DNA from: Cerrena zonata
Lineage: Eukaryota; Basidiomycota; Agaricomycetes; Polyporales; Cerrenaceae
DNA length: 64,000 nt
Reading direction: 5' to 3'
Assembly (NCBI GenBank): GCA_038087015.1
Contig: JASBNA010000019.1
Span: 1-64,000, forward strand
Shown piece by piece: positions 36,268-50,125 of the stretch. The notes below the pieces were generated by a model that ran no database searches, was not told the origin of the DNA, and was given only the letters and a program-made list of their open reading frames with translations. The translations under genes and the position numbers were made by a program. Every line of letters starts with the position of its first letter. Within the stretch, counting starts at the first letter, position 1.

Positions 36268-37675
36268 TATGTCTTCTGGGACAACTCGACAGCATTCTTG
36301 AATGCGCCCAATAGCCCTGTCAACTGAATCTTCTCATTTGCTCCAGAAGCCAGTCGATGTCTACCAGTAAAATCGGGTCAATTGACGTCAAGAAAGGAAA
36401 GAGAGCAGGGACGCTTACTCCGTAGTCGCGAGGGAATCTAAAAGGTATATTCGCGAATTCGGCTTCAGTTCCAGCTCGTCAATGTACTCGTATGCCCCAT
36501 TCAGTAGATCTTGTAGTGCCAGTCCACGTTCAGTTTTCATGGTTGAAATCACTAAGAAGTCGCAGTCGCGCATAAGTTACGTATTAATATCAGATTGAAG
36601 ATACATACTTTTGTATGAGGTGGTGAATTCGTCAGAGAACATGGAGTTCACGATGGTAGCAATATCAGCGGGTTGAGGATTGCCGGTACAGTTGTACACC
36701 TCGGTCTCCCCTGTGAGGTCATATGCAGCATGGCATGCCTGGAGGACGTTCAACGCTCGTCGCATGTCTCCTTTTGATAATCGCAGGAGCGCTTTCTTGC
36801 CGTCATCAGTTAGTTTTACTCTAGAATTAACCTCTTCAACAACAAATTAAGAGAGAAAATGACTTGAACAAACCCCTCTGTCTCTATAACAACATTCAAC
36901 CGTTTCTCGACCTCTTGTATAGGCAGAGGGGAGAATCGGAAGCGGGTACATCGACTCTGGATGGCGGGAATGATCTTGTTGACGTAATTGCAGATAATAC
37001 AAAACCGGACGTTCTTCGTGTACTGTTCGATAACACGTCGAAGAGCAGCTTGGGCGGCGGTGGTCATCATGTCAGCTTCATCAAGGATGATGAGTTTGAA
37101 GCCTTTCGAGAACAACGTCCGCGTCTCGGCAAAGTTTTTGATTTGTTCGCGAACGACGTCGATACCACGGTCATCAGAGGCATTCAACTGTAGGATACAC
37201 CAAATGTTTGTATCATTCCGGCTAAAGCGGGATGTCATGCAATGCAACGCACCTCAAGAATCTGCTTCTTGTAATTGGTACCGTATATTCGTCGTGCTAC
37301 AGCAAGGATGGTAGAAGTCTTTCCGGTTCCAGGTGGACCATAGAAGAGCAAGTGCGGGAGCCTACTCTTCTCGATGAACTTTTCAACTAGAGAGTACGTG
37401 AGCTCGAGTTATTCAAACAGGTCATCACAGAAGCGCACTCGTAGAGGTTATGTCTTTATGAGACACCACGTCATCAAGAGACACCGGCCTATATTTCTCC
37501 ACCCTATGTTCGGTCGGAGAAAAGTTCAATATACATTGCGTATCAGTAGTTTCATTTCCGCTCACCAAGGGAGGTTCTCATCCATTTCGTGCATGAGATC
37601 TGTTGCTTTTCCTTTCCCCTTGTTTATGGGTTTATTTATGGGGGAGATGGGTCTCATATCCTCGTCGCTATCCAT
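36268..37675 (-). CDS. RFC3: Replication factor C subunit 3 (RFC5 of animals)
   Basis: ATG at 37673-37675 ([12 protein letters not shown]), stop 36268-36270; at least six exons. RFC3 is one of the small clamp-loader ATPases that open PCNA and load it onto primed DNA in the nucleus. Visible motifs: [20 protein letters not shown] (joined across an intron), Walker [36 protein letters not shown], Walker [18 protein letters not shown], the SRC motif [16 protein letters not shown] with the trans-acting arginine, then [14 protein letters not shown] (sensor 2) and a C-terminal helical collar ending [13 protein letters not shown]. The size of about 350 residues is normal. The N-terminal acidic/lysine extension is common in basidiomycetes. 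Intact. Confidence 0.93.
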
Positions 37676-37869
37676 CTCGTATAGGAGTTCTCTGTATAAT
37701 ATGCGTGATAAGAAATCAGGAATAAGAAATGGTAGTCGAGAGGTTATGCTCGGGTTATGCGATGTCTTAATGAACGCGTCGTCGTGACTAGAGACGCGAG
37801 GCATCACGGGGCATCACACTCACGGGACTGTCACAAGCGCTTCTCGGCATACACCGATGCGGAGTCTGA

Positions 37870-38720
<851 letters not shown>

Positions 38721-39296
38721 GATGTCTCTTGGACGTGTTAACTCCGTATCGTTCTTGTACTGCTTGCGTAACGACCATGTTGTATGCATACTCTGAATGA
38801 CATTGCCTGCTCCATTACACTGGTGAAATCAGAGATACGTCTCGAAGTGCATATGTACCAAAGGGGCAACGTCATAGAAACGAGCGGATTGTCTTAACAG
38901 GGCGAGTGATTGCTTTCGTCCTGGGTGGAGGCCGCGTAGTTGTTGCGTGGGCTTGGTTAGTCCGAATTATGCAGGCTCTGGAGCTAAAACCAAAAATATT
39001 GATATCGATATACGTCTACGCGTGGGACAGTATTGAGTTCAACAGAAACTTGAATTGGCAAGTTTGAGATTTTCAACTCCCTCAGGCTTGCTCCTCTACT
39101 CTCTACTTCGAGGACTGAACAAACTCTTCACACTCCCGCGTCTGGCTCCGAGTCATCCAGTTCCCTATTGCTTACACAGCAACATCAAAGGATCGCGACT
39201 GCGCCATCACAACTCAGATACTCAAATTGAGCCACCACCTTCAAGATCAAGTCATATCTACATCTCCCTATACCGAGTCAAACCGACATTCGAATC
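38721..39296. other. Intergenic
   Basis: No gene seen; the end holds a CT-rich leader before F-box copy D. Confidence 0.4.
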
Positions 39297-40982
39297 ATGC
39301 ATTCTTGTCTCCTTATCGATGAGATCCTCGAGAAAATCGGGGGCTTCGTAGGCTTTGACGATGCCTACAACTCGAGCATGATCGTTCACGACAAGAAATC
39401 GCTTCTGGCATTCATTTTGACATGTCACACATTTGCCGAGCCCGGGCTCAATATTCTTTGGGCTACACTCGATAGCATCTATCCATTGGCTTTTACATTT
39501 CCAACCAACGTCATCCCTCAAATTGAGCAAGGGCCGAATGGATTAAAGGTATGTCTTGCATGCAGAATTGCCTTCAAATAAACAAATCAGATCATTGACA
39601 GCGATATCTCTCAGACTGTGATGGGCCTTTCCCCTATTCCTGGACCTGATGATTGGACCTTGTTCAATCGTTATGCACGCCGTGTCAAGGCTCTGTATAT
39701 GTCTTCATATGCTCGGTCCGACGGTTTGCGCTTCTTAACAGAGATCGCTGTCCACCGTCCTGTGGGCACCCTTTTTCCCAATCTGCGTGTTTTGGGGTGG
39801 ACGGATATGAGACAAGAAATGGTTCCCTATATCTCCTTATTCATGGGTCCAGCCCTTACGAAAGTCGATATTGAGATCTACTCAGAAGACATGTATATCA
39901 CCTTCTGGGATAGTTTGCGACACCTTTCTCCCGCCGTTCAAAAGATCGACCTCTCTTCAGACGGATATGCACCCTCCGACCTGGCATTTGGAAGCTTGTC
40001 TAGAGCGTTTTGCTCCCTACGACATCTCACACGTTTGAATACCGACTATAATCCATTCGATATATTGCCGGAACATCTTACGTACCTTGCCAATGTTGCA
40101 TCACTTCAAACTATGACGTGTTGTCTTCGAAGAGGACCTAACGAAGGATCGCATCGAATGGCGGCCATTATGATGGAAGACTATTTTCCTTCGTTGGAAC
40201 GTTTGGATATTGAGATTCATGATCTTGATAGTTTCCGCGCGTTTCTTACGTGTTATAGACTACCTAAGATGACATTTCTTCAGTTTCGCTTGCAAATGCA
40301 ACCTTTAGCGAAGGAGCTAAAGCAGTTGTTTGAAGCTCTTCAAGACAAGTCCCAATTAACGACACTCTTCGTCCATCTCGAACTTCCCAATAACTCTCAG
40401 CCTCATATATCTCAAAGATATATTCTCACCGATGCAACTCTTTTACCCCTCTTCAAACTTCGCCTACTGTCGAGTTTCGCTTTGGATGGATTTCCCTGTG
40501 CTATCACGAGGGTGTCATTCTCTCGAATGGCAGAAGCATGGCCAAATCTTGAATATCTGGCGATATGTCGGCGTCGGTCGCTACAACCCATACCGGCGAC
40601 TGATTGCCTCCATATTCAGGATTTGGACATTTTTTCTCCCGCGACATATCCACGGTTGCGCCGTCTAAGTTTCAGTATGAACATGGAGGTAACAGACAGC
40701 ATGAAAGTCAAGATATCTGCCCGTGCTATCCGTTGTGTCCCTCCAGAACCATTGACCCTATATTTTGCCGATTCAGACATGCCGGACGTGGATGCGCAGC
40801 CAAAAATCGCCGCTTATTTGACCAGTATCTTTCCAGGCGTCTTAGTCGCGAACGCTAGCCTACCTACACCTGGATACCTCTGGTTCGCAGGATTGGTTGA
40901 ACTATTCAATAAAGTCAGAGACTCCGAGCGGAACTATAGTCATTCGACAGTTCCGGAAGTCACCGATGAAACAACAATTTAG
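39297..40982 (+). CDS. F-box/LRR-like protein, copy D
   Basis: Exon 1 39297-39548, exon 2 39615-40982, about 540 residues. F-box-like start MHSCLLIDEILEKIGGFV, then DKKSLLAFILTCHTFAEPGL; exon 2 starts TVMGLSPIPGPDDW and holds VPYISLFMGPALTKVDIEI, SEDMYITFWDSLRHLSPAV, LKQLFEALQDKSQL, HIQDLDIFSP and AYLTSIFPGVLV. Intact and spliced like its relatives. It is the most diverged of the full-length members in the leucine-rich part, consistent with an older split or with selection on the recognition surface. Probable SCF substrate adaptor. Confidence 0.85.
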
Positions 40983-41601
40983 CAGTCCGAGTCGGTGAGA
41001 CTCTCCATAAATTATAGTAGCACATTAACCAACTGAAAATTGATGGTTCAACTGTAGGCTAACCTGACGAGGTAGGGACAGCTACCATAATCTCGCGTCG
41101 GTTTTATCATCATCACCTCCCACGAAACGTATCATGCCATTGCGTAGGTGATCACTCACCTTGAAGCCCGCTTATCCTCTCGTATAAATATAAATATTCT
41201 CCAGCATTTCAACTGATCGAAAGGTTGCAGTACTTACTATGCATGTAAACCACTAGCTTGAAACAATAGTCAACGCCGCTTGATATGTAAAGTAACATGA
41301 TACGAGTGAAACACGATATCGTCGGTATCTCTTCATATGAAATCTATTTTAAATTGTATGTGTTCTTTATATCCCTTATATGTCAAGGGCTCAGGTTGGG
41401 ATAGTGACCAAGTGCTCTGAGACTCAGGGGTGTATCAGTCCTTATTTTACGAAGCCTAGATTCATGCGAATTCATGGGTAGAAAATTGTATCTTATATAC
41501 TATGAACGATTATTATTACATTTCTCAATCATCATTAAAGAACCTGAGCACAAAAATACCAGAGCTAGGGAACGGTTAGGACTTCACTGAGGATAGGAAA
41601 A
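40983..41601. other. Intergenic between convergent genes
   Basis: AT-rich 3' flanks; no gene, RNA or repeat recognised. Confidence 0.45.
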
Positions 41602-44215
41602 TCAGCTCCCTCCTCCACCGCATCCCCCGCCACCACCGCATCCTCCACCGCCGCCACATCCGCCCCCACCACCACACCCACCTCCACTTCCACATGCACC
41701 GCCTCCTCCACACGCACCGGCACCCTAGAGACATTGTCAGTCAGGATATCGTGACTTCGTCTCAAGATAAATCTGACATACCACTGCACAAGAAGCACCC
41801 AGACCACAAGACGCAAACCCTCCCACACCTACAGCACCACACGCAATCACAGGTGGATAGAAGAACGGCACAGGGTACAAAAACGCAGCATCATGAGCTG
41901 CCCCTCGTTCATATGCCGCCCGATCCATCTTTCCTTGTTCTACTCGTTTGGCATCGCGCTCTCGTCGTTGCTTTAATTTATGAAGCCGGGCTTGTCGTCT
42001 AGCTTCCGTTGAGAGTCCGTCGACCTCTACGCAATTGTGTTCGCTGGGATGTGTAGCCGAAAACGCATCCGGGTGTGCAGGAGGTAGGAGAGAGTTCCCT
42101 GTGGGATCGCTTGGTCGAGATATGCTTAGTCTGTGTGTGAGTTTTGCAAGTTTTTGGCCGATTGTATCGCCAGGTAGGGGGCATCCGCAATGCATGTACG
42201 GGACATTGAACCGTTGCTAACATGTGGATCAGTAATAGTTTTATTTCGACGGGAATTGCGAAGACACACCTGCCATGCTCGACATGTGATATCAAATGCA
42301 TTCGCGAGATGATTTTCTTCAATCTTGTCGTCACTTAGAAGGGAAATAAGATTCTGATCAACTCCGAACATGAATACTTACTGGTCAATCAAACGTTTCA
42401 GATACTTCATACATTGATCACTGTATTGCTTTCCTTTCATCTGATGAGTATGCCAAGCAAGGTCAATATCCAACGTCGGGACGAATAACGTGGTCGATGC
42501 CGACGTCATGAGATCCAAGAATCTAGAGGATTGGCTGTTATCGTTTAGTCCCGATATAAACTTGAAAATGAACTCACGCATGATAGCGAGCAATTGCATG
42601 AATCAGTACGACCTCGTCGACGTCATCGTCGAAATATGTAGGCTCCGTCCAAGCAAATCCATGCATCTTGTCAATGAAAGATCCTTGACGCAACACGGCT
42701 GATACAAGTTCCACGGAGAAGGGACGGTCATCGACGTATGCGCTGAAGACCCTTGTTCGCCTGTATTACCGAAAAAACACATGACATTGAGTTGGTAAAC
42801 AATTCAATAATATGGCAGGATCGACAACGTACCTGCGTGGTAGCATTAAAGATATACCTATGTGTTTCTGCAGATTGGCTAGATCGCCGTCGACTCGTTT
42901 GAGTATATCGGCTCGTGTGTCACGAATATCCCTCTTGGGCTATTGAAACGGATTTGAATGACGGATTCCAGAAATATTATTGGCTGTTCACCTACTTGGA
43001 TCGGGTCTGAGAGGAACCTGTTGACCAACAACGAAGTTTTGACTTTACGAGCAGCAGTATCGTTCCGCGGATCAGTGATCGTGGTCAGGGTCCCTCTGGA
43101 ATTCTTGATTAATATGACGAGCGTTGGAATACAATGGATCCTTACGCTATGTATCCGTCGTTAATCCTGTCAAAATCGACACTTAAGCTAGACGGGTGGT
43201 CAGAAGAAACAAGGTCCTTTATAAACTTGGCGATGGCGAGTATGTCCTTTGTGATCTTCTTGTTGCATTTACAGGTGATGCTGAATTTAGTTTGTAGGTA
43301 GCCTGTATCATCACTCGCAATCATGGCTGTACACGTAGACAGTCAATACCATAAACAAATAGCGAGATACTCGTTTACGTACGAGCTGACAGCTGAGTCC
43401 AACAATAAGGGCACTCTACAGTGCGATGTGTTAGCTGTGGCGCTGATTCGAGCGGGTCAAAAGCTGTCCCAGTGCGTTTCCTCCATTCCTGTATGCGGTC
43501 CTCGGTCGGGGAGTAAAGGTTGATATCTCCGATATGGACCTATTTGAGGTTAAGTATGGCGGAGAACGTGAAGTACGGTAGGAAGCTTACAATACTGGTA
43601 AGTAAGCGATCACCAAGACTCCTAAGAGTTTTCATTGCTGGCACACGAAGACCATCCTCATGATACCACCTACCGTTCCATCAAGAAGAGCAATAAAGTA
43701 CACGAATAAATGCACTCACATCGGATTCAAAGTATAGGCATGCCAAACCATTAGCACGTCTATTGGCGGAAGCTCTTTCTCAATCCACTCAGAGAGGTCG
43801 CTATGGTACTTGACCGTCTCTACCCACAACTGAAATCTATAATACATCAGTTTAGGTTCCTTTCGGCACCACGAAGCCCTTACCTCTCTACAGCGAGTCC
43901 GACAAACCAGCTCCATCGTTTCTTCTCGTCCATGTTCTCAGCCACAACTGGCAGATTCAACTCTGCCGCAGTCTTGTTCTGCACATCGGCTCTCAGAGTC
44001 TTGAACGCACGGAGTAAAGCGAGATGGGCCTTTAGTTCCTCAAGGTTGACCACTGCATTTGGTGGACTTAGGATATATGTCCCAATCTTGTACGCGTGAG
44101 GAACATGATAAGCTGGCGGTGGTTCGTTTGACGGAGATTGACTGCCAGCAGGACCTGCTGAGTTAGCAGAATACGACGGAGGCGCTTCTTTAGAGTCTGC
44201 TGTAGCTGTAGGCAT
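41602..44215 (-). CDS. Glycine-rich domain protein (DUF1399/GRDP-like) with Cys-Gly tail
   Basis: ATG at 44213-44215 (MPTATADSKEAPPSYS), stop 41602-41604, about ten exons. The N-terminal proline-rich leader is followed by helical repeats with the family hallmarks: PPIDVLMVWHAYTLNPM (about 43780-43716), IDLAWHTHQMKGKQYSDQC (about 42460-42415), and WxxxxPYMHCGCPLPG. Near the end is AAFLYPVPFFYPPV and then a tail with repeated CGGGGG units (about 41605-41725). Proteins with duplicated histidine-containing D/V-WHxH motifs and Gly/Cys-rich tails are GRDP-like (DUF1399). In plants they influence development and stress responses; the fungal role is unknown. The Cys-Gly tail might bind metal (inference). 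Confidence 0.8.
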
Positions 44216-46874
44216 TTCGGAAGTGAAGCGACTTACTTGGCGACTTGTAGACGTTTGTGGTATTTATATCAACTCAAGTGGCGACAGGGCATATATGAAT
44301 TTGTCCCACATTGCATCAAGGCTGTGCACCCGCAGTTAATTATAACAAACAACACCGGCATGTGATACGAGTGTCTTATTACGCTTTTCATCAAGAGCGA
44401 ATGCAGTATTGCGCTTATCATAAACGTATTGGACTGTTACTCTATACCGATTAGATTAGAACTCAATGTGTGTTAACAATCATCATGGGACTGATCGAAC
44501 ATGTAATCCCCAGAGTCCAGAAATCATTACATGCCTAAACATAGACCGAAGGCCATGCACTCTGAATGCATCATGCACCTGTGCCTGATGTCTCCTCCTG
44601 CGACATAATATTCTACACTAGCACTAGACTATGTCCCGATATCAAACGGAACGCCTTAGCTATTAGCGACTCCCCACGACTGCCACAAACCACTTCCGCC
44701 GCTCGGCTTCTATCGTATCTTAAGCTTTCAATACGTGATGGGTCTACGATACAGCGATGCAATAGCCAAATCAGTACTGATCATCAACATGTACAATAGG
44801 CCCGCAATGTATCAACCACTTGGCGATGATCGTGACACAGGTGAGCATAGACAGGTAGTCATCCAGTGAGCCAAGATATAGGGATACGGTTTGAGAGCAG
44901 GTGCTTGTCCTAGACCGCTCCTGTCACCTTCTCCTTTCGTAAATTATAACTTTCGCTAGTCCAACGCTTTACCTTTGATTATACAGATAATGCAAAGGAG
45001 ACAACTGAGAGGTAGATGAAAGTTCTGGGGTAAGGATCAGGCTTATATCGTCCGGGAAACCTATTCGTTTCAGGGTTGGATTAGCACGGGGTTTCGAGAA
45101 GTCCATGAAGATTTCTAACGTTCAGAATTGAAGTGCACGAGAGATAATGGCTGGAGAGATGGATCAATTCAACCTCGGCCCTATCACACGTCTCTAGGCA
45201 TCATGTAACGTAGAATGAGTATTGCGTGCACTTAATGATCAGCGACTCATGAGATACTGTTTGAGATGACCATGTAGAGACGATTATATACGTAGAGCTG
45301 GATCCAGGAATCTAAACGACCAATTTCATTACCTTTATAATGATCCTGTTGCTAATGATTCACCGAACCGATGTTTGACAATGATCCTAGAGCTGCGTTA
45401 TTTTGTCGTTAAATTAGCACTATGTGGGGGATCTGCTTGTTAGAGCAGTCTAGTTAGAAGAGAACTCAACGTCGACTGTGAATACGCAGTTGCGATCTTA
45501 AACGCTTTGAACGGACGTAAGTACACGGGATACGCGTCAGAATCGACAATTAATTTGACAACGCGAACCTTGACTAAAGGTGTCATCGAACGAACTCCTA
45601 TTCGGAAGGGAGTAAGCTCGAGGGTTTAGCTTTTAGGTGCTCGATATCCGAATCGGAGCATGGAGGGCATCCCGGGGTGGATTGACAGAAGTTATGTCAG
45701 CGCAAGGAAGTAAGTAACAGGTAAATAGTGCCTTCTATCCGTGGACGTCGGTTATATCTATTCATGTCTGCGCAGCTGCCAAAGTCTGACTCGCGCGACG
45801 GTCAAGCGTGTGATGATCAGATGTAAAGTGGACGATGGCGAAACTGTCGCATATCAAGGGCGATATAAAAGTGTTATGTGTGCCAACACCAGACGATGGC
45901 CCGATACTTGGTTGTAGTTCAGGAAAACCAGCGTTTCATGGCTGTGAATGTTTGCGTGGATGGAACCTGATGGGAACGGAGTTTGGATATCTGAACAAGG
46001 TCTGGTGCGATTTGTTTTTAAAGAATAAGGATACACATGGATCGCAGCTCATCTGAGCGTGTGCGTCTACCGGAAGGGAACGGGGTCACTACAGTCGGGA
46101 AGCCGGTGGTAGTATTTGCTTGACGATGACCCTTATCTTGGGATATTTTGATAGGAGATCCCACGGTTTTTGATATAGGAACATCTGACCATAGAATCAA
46201 GAAAGGCGTTGGCGGATGAGAAAAGTAGATTCGGCGAATCAAGAACGCGAAAAAAAGCGCGTTGTTGATTTTGTTTATTCGCACGTGATGGGAACGGATG
46301 CCCAAAAGAGGGCTGCGGCATATCAATTAGTCAAAGATGGAATATGAGGCCGGGGGAATGATCCCACAGCGACGGAGAGCCCCCCAACCCTTGCCTCCCC
46401 CGACGCTTACACGTTTCATCTTCCTCCGTCCCCCAGACGTGTTGCTCTGCTCTGTATGTCTTTAATATCTCTGTGTTCTGCTCTCAACATCGTATTGATC
46501 TCCATATAGCGCGTTGTCGCGGGAAAATTCGCTTGTAGTCACCAAAACCCGAGCTTGATTTTCCAAGACTTCCTGAGTCTTTTCAGGATTTTATGCCTGG
46601 TGGTTCTAGCTCACCTGCGAGGTATGTTGCCTCACCTCCTACCCAGGAGGAATTTTTTGAGATTGAATATCCAGATCACCCGCCGTCAAAAAGACTTATC
46701 TAGGACGTCGAAAGGTTCGTCAGCCACATTTTATCAAGTCAGCTCTCGGAATTCACAAGTTGATAAATAGCATCTACGAAGAGAATCTACCAGCCACCAG
46801 TCTGATACTGAGTGAGTACCTCTTATCATCTTGTTCTTCACTCTTCCCTCATCACCCTCATCGCCAGCATCGAC
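44216..46874. other. Long intergenic region, no gene seen
   Basis: 2.6 kb with only short, unrelated frames. The first part is the promoter of the GRDP-like gene. The stretch after about 46380 is CT-rich and looks like the promoter and 5' leader of the next gene. Confidence 0.4.
44261..44268 (-). promoter_or_regulatory. TATA-like box of the GRDP-like gene
   Basis: Minus-strand TATAAATA, 45 bases upstream of the ATG at 44215. Confidence 0.5.
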
Positions 46875-48091
46875 ATGTCCACAGTCAACACTCCTGCCCA
46901 CCCCGCCACCACCCCAGGCAAGAGACAGGCCCCCAGACGGGGCAAGTCCCTTGCTTCCTCCAGCCCCGCCCCTAATAGTTCCCCCACAAAACCCCCAACC
47001 TCTGCCATTCGTACGAAGCCGATCAGCAAGCGAGGAGCCTCGATCGCTTCATCCGAGAATGGTGTCGCCGACGGCGCTCCCATGATGACAACATGGTCTG
47101 CGAATCGAGCGACCATCACGAGGACAAGAAAGTCGGAAGACGAGAGGGTGCAATATTTCAAGAGTGACCCGCTTTGCAAGGAAATTGAAGCGCATCGTGC
47201 TTTGTGTGCGAGATGTACTACTTGGGTCGACTTGAACCCTAAGAGGAGGTATATCATGAAGGAGTGGGTTGCTCATCGCAAAGGATGTGGAAAGGGTACA
47301 GATGATGTTCCTCTGTGCGTATTTCCTATTTCCCTCACTCGTTATACATGTTAATCGGATTTCCCCTCCCGGCCTCCTTATAGTCCTCCACCACCTACTG
47401 GCCAAGAAGACGAGGACGATGATGATGACGAGGAAGAGGAAGAGAACCCATCTCCCATCGCCCCCACTCCTGTAGCTTCTCCAGCATCTGCGGACAAGCC
47501 CAAGCGTCAAGTCAGGACCGAGTTCGAGAGAAAAGCAATTCTCGAAGCCGATCCTCTCATTGGTGATGTTAAACCTCACGAGGTTTACTGCAAGCAATGT
47601 AGCAAGTGGATTCGGTTAAACCCTACGCAGAAGTACACGATTGGTAATTGGACTAATCATGTGAAGCGTTGCTCCCTCAAGAAAACGTACGTTGTTTGTC
47701 TTTTGCATCCACAACGTTCACTGAATATCTCTTCTTTAGTACTGTTGTTCCCGGTGAAGATAGTGCGGAAACCAAGCCATCCTCTCCAACCAAGTCCATT
47801 GTCGATCACACCTCCCCTAATGGCAAGGCGAACGGTACCACGGCTTCACGCAAACGTGCTCGGGAGGATGACGAGGATACCGATACCGAAGATCGTAGTC
47901 GCACGCAGAGTGAATCTCGTGCTGTGAAGCCCAGGACAGAGAACTACAAGCCCCCTGAAGGTCTCTGGAGGCGATTGACGAGCTCGTTTAGGAGTTTCAT
48001 CGATGGGTTTAGGCAAGGGTTGGCTGATGAGGAGACCGACATGGTAACGGATGGTGCAAAGGGAGAAACTAAGAATGAAGAGACTGCGTGA
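46875..48091 (+). CDS. Protein with two CxxC..H..C zinc-binding-type repeats
   Basis: Exons 46875-47314, 47384-47686 and 47740-48091; about 365 residues. The basic, Ser/Pro-rich N-terminus leads into repeat 1 (ALCARCTTWVDLNPKRRY, then VAHRKGC). An acidic linker with a run of D and E separates it from repeat 2 (VYCKQCSKWIRLNPTQKY, then WTNHVKRC). Both repeats share C-x2-C-x(3)-W-x-x-LNP..Y.....W..H...C, which should bind one zinc each. The C-terminal half is charged (RKRAREDDEDTDTEDRS), with a patch that could act as a nuclear signal, and ends in a short amphipathic segment (LWRRLTSSFRSFIDGF). Such twin-finger proteins are widespread but uncharacterised in Agaricomycetes; a nuclear nucleic-acid-binding role is an inference. 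Its 3' end and downstream flank have been copied to 56265-56534. Confidence 0.75.
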
Positions 48092-48318
48092 ATAATCCTG
48101 GGCTCAGCGTGATTTTGTTTCTCTTTCGATCTCTGTGTATCCCTTTCCCTTTAGTATCTGGCGACACCCCCTTCTTCTCTTTCTCTCTACCCTTTTAACT
48201 TCCATTCATCCCGAGTTTGACTTATTCGTTCCCATATACTTTTTGCGCGATCCGATGCAAAAAAGGCTCGCCTCCGATCTTCGTCGATATCCCTTCTAAT
48301 ACCTACTACATCATATTA
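48041..48318 (+). repeat. Duplicated segment, source copy
   Basis: The last coding bases plus 3' flank of the twin-CxxC gene, matched over about 270 bases by 56265-56534 in the same orientation. The source is inferred because only here is it joined to the full gene. Confidence 0.8.
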
Positions 48319-48553
48319 TCATTTGTTGCCTACCGTCTATATCTCCCTTACACATATGCTCCTGTTTACTTTGTGCCCTTTCTTCTCCCTACCTTCCTGT
48401 ATTAAACCATTTCTTCTCCTCGCGTCTTATTCATCTCTTCGGTACAATATCATTTGAACAATGTTATTTGTATCCTCTGTATATACCCCGATACTGTGTG
48501 TGACTGACTGAGAATTACAATTTTACAAGTCGGGAGCTGACTGGGTGATGATG
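48319..48553. other. Gap between convergent genes
   Basis: 3' flanks only; no gene seen. Confidence 0.4.
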
Positions 48554-49652
48554 CTATTCTTGTCGTCGAATTATATATAGGTAATAATGGAAGGCGTCGC
48601 CTAGCGTTCGGATTTCGAGTGTCGTCCCGGGTTTTGTGAGGTATCGTTTACGGAAATGAGGTTGGCCGAAGGTTAGATAGAGGAAGATACCGCCTTTTCG
48701 TAGGACCCTGAGCCGTGGGTGTTGTTAGAATGCCGAATCAGAACAGAGAGAGGGCATACCGTAATACCGAATCAACTTCTTGATTGCAATTCTGGATAAC
48801 GTCCTCTGGGGGGTCCTATGATCATGACTGTTTATGGGTAATGGTCAGACTAAGGGGGTGAGTATACATACCCAGACATCGCCTTTGGAAGTCATCATCG
48901 CATCCATGGTACCTAAACATAAGAATTAAGCCGACGCCGGCGAGGGAGAGTTGGAGGGCCGTACCTTTGTCGATAGCAAAGTCGAATGACTCTGAATCAA
49001 ATTTTAGATCCCGGACGTCCATCTCTAACCCTATGGACGCGTTAGATATGTATACACGATGATAGAGATTAATAGAGTAGACGGACATTGCATCTCGGGT
49101 CTAAGCTCTTGGTGTTTGTGTTTCATCTTCTCTATGAGAATGTCCGAATACTGTATACATAGCTCCAGTTATCACATGTTGTGTTTCAGTTGAAGAGAGA
49201 GAACCTACGTCCGTATTAACAATTTGCTTATACCCATCGTCATACATCTAGAACGAGACTCTACATCAATACACCAAGTACTTCAAGTAATAAAAACATA
49301 AAACGAACCTCTTCAGATAACTTCGAATTTCCACATCCCAACATCAAAATCCTCGCATTCTTATCGGGGACTAACTCTCTAATGATAGGAGCGATGTCCG
49401 AGTACGTCTTGAACCAGTCGAAGGAGTCTTCTTCTGATTCCCTGGATCGTACGAAGAATGCATCCTCTGTGAGAACCTCCAGATCTTGGAGAGTGGGTCA
49501 GAAGTCTTACTGACTGTAACGTTGGTCCCTAAAAAGGTAGATCGCGAATGATGAGTAGTATTCCAGAAGGACAATGTTTGGGATACTACGTACCAGTATT
49601 CCTTGGTACCATACTGTTCGTTCTTTTCTGGGAGTACTTCAAGGCTAGTCAT
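48554..49652 (-). CDS. Class I SAM methyltransferase, EEF1AKMT4/METTL13-like
   Basis: ATG at 49650-49652, stop 48554-48556, with about six introns. Start MTSLEVLPEKNEQYGTKEYW joins DQRY, then DSFDWFKTYSDIAPIIREL and motif I ARILMLGCGNSKLSEE (SAM-binding GCGNS). The acidic loop region follows (MYDDGYKQIVNTD), then LEMDVRDLKFDSESFDFAIDKG with the TMDAM exon, and late strands GGIFLYLTFGQPHFRK. This YGxxEYWDxRY...GCGNSxLSExMYDxG order is that of the METTL13/EEF1AKMT4 group, lysine methyltransferases that modify elongation factor 1A. Cytosolic. The fungal substrate is inferred, not shown. Overall about 220 residues, normal for a single-domain member. Confidence 0.85.
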
Positions 49653-50125
49653 ATCAGTACTTGTATATAGTGGAAATGAAACAAGCGATATGACGGTATT
49701 ATGTGAAAAAGGATCAATGATCTTCGATCGATCCTCAGCTATCTTCTCCTATGAAGTCATGATGTCATAGTCAGTTTGATTTCGAACTTGAATCCAAACC
49801 GCGTTGCCAACTTGCTATTTATACCCCTACGTCTCTATTTAGTGACATTTCAGCGAAGAATATCATAATCACATGTAGATGTGTTCGTAGGTTCGTAGGC
49901 CAGTTTCGCCTACCCGAACACTGAGAGTACTAGTGAGTTCCCTGTTTGAAATAAAGAAAATAATATTTACATCTTTGCCTCACCTTATTCTAGATCTAAT
50001 AAATAATGAATTCCATAATCATGAAAATGACATATCGGTCTCCTGAGGTGGGCTACGTCGGATGGCACGGACGGTCTTGACGAATTCATAAGATATCAGT
50101 ACGCTAATTACATGGGGAAGACCTC
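49653..50125. other. Intergenic
   Basis: No gene or repeat recognised. Confidence 0.4.

Noticed and set aside
41565..41828. Valine/glutamate-rich minus-strand frame
   Set aside because: It is the shadow frame of the Cys-Gly tail of the GRDP-like gene.
44566..46056. Several frames of 60-80 codons in the long intergenic stretch
   Set aside because: None has splice partners, conserved motifs or a neighbour relation.
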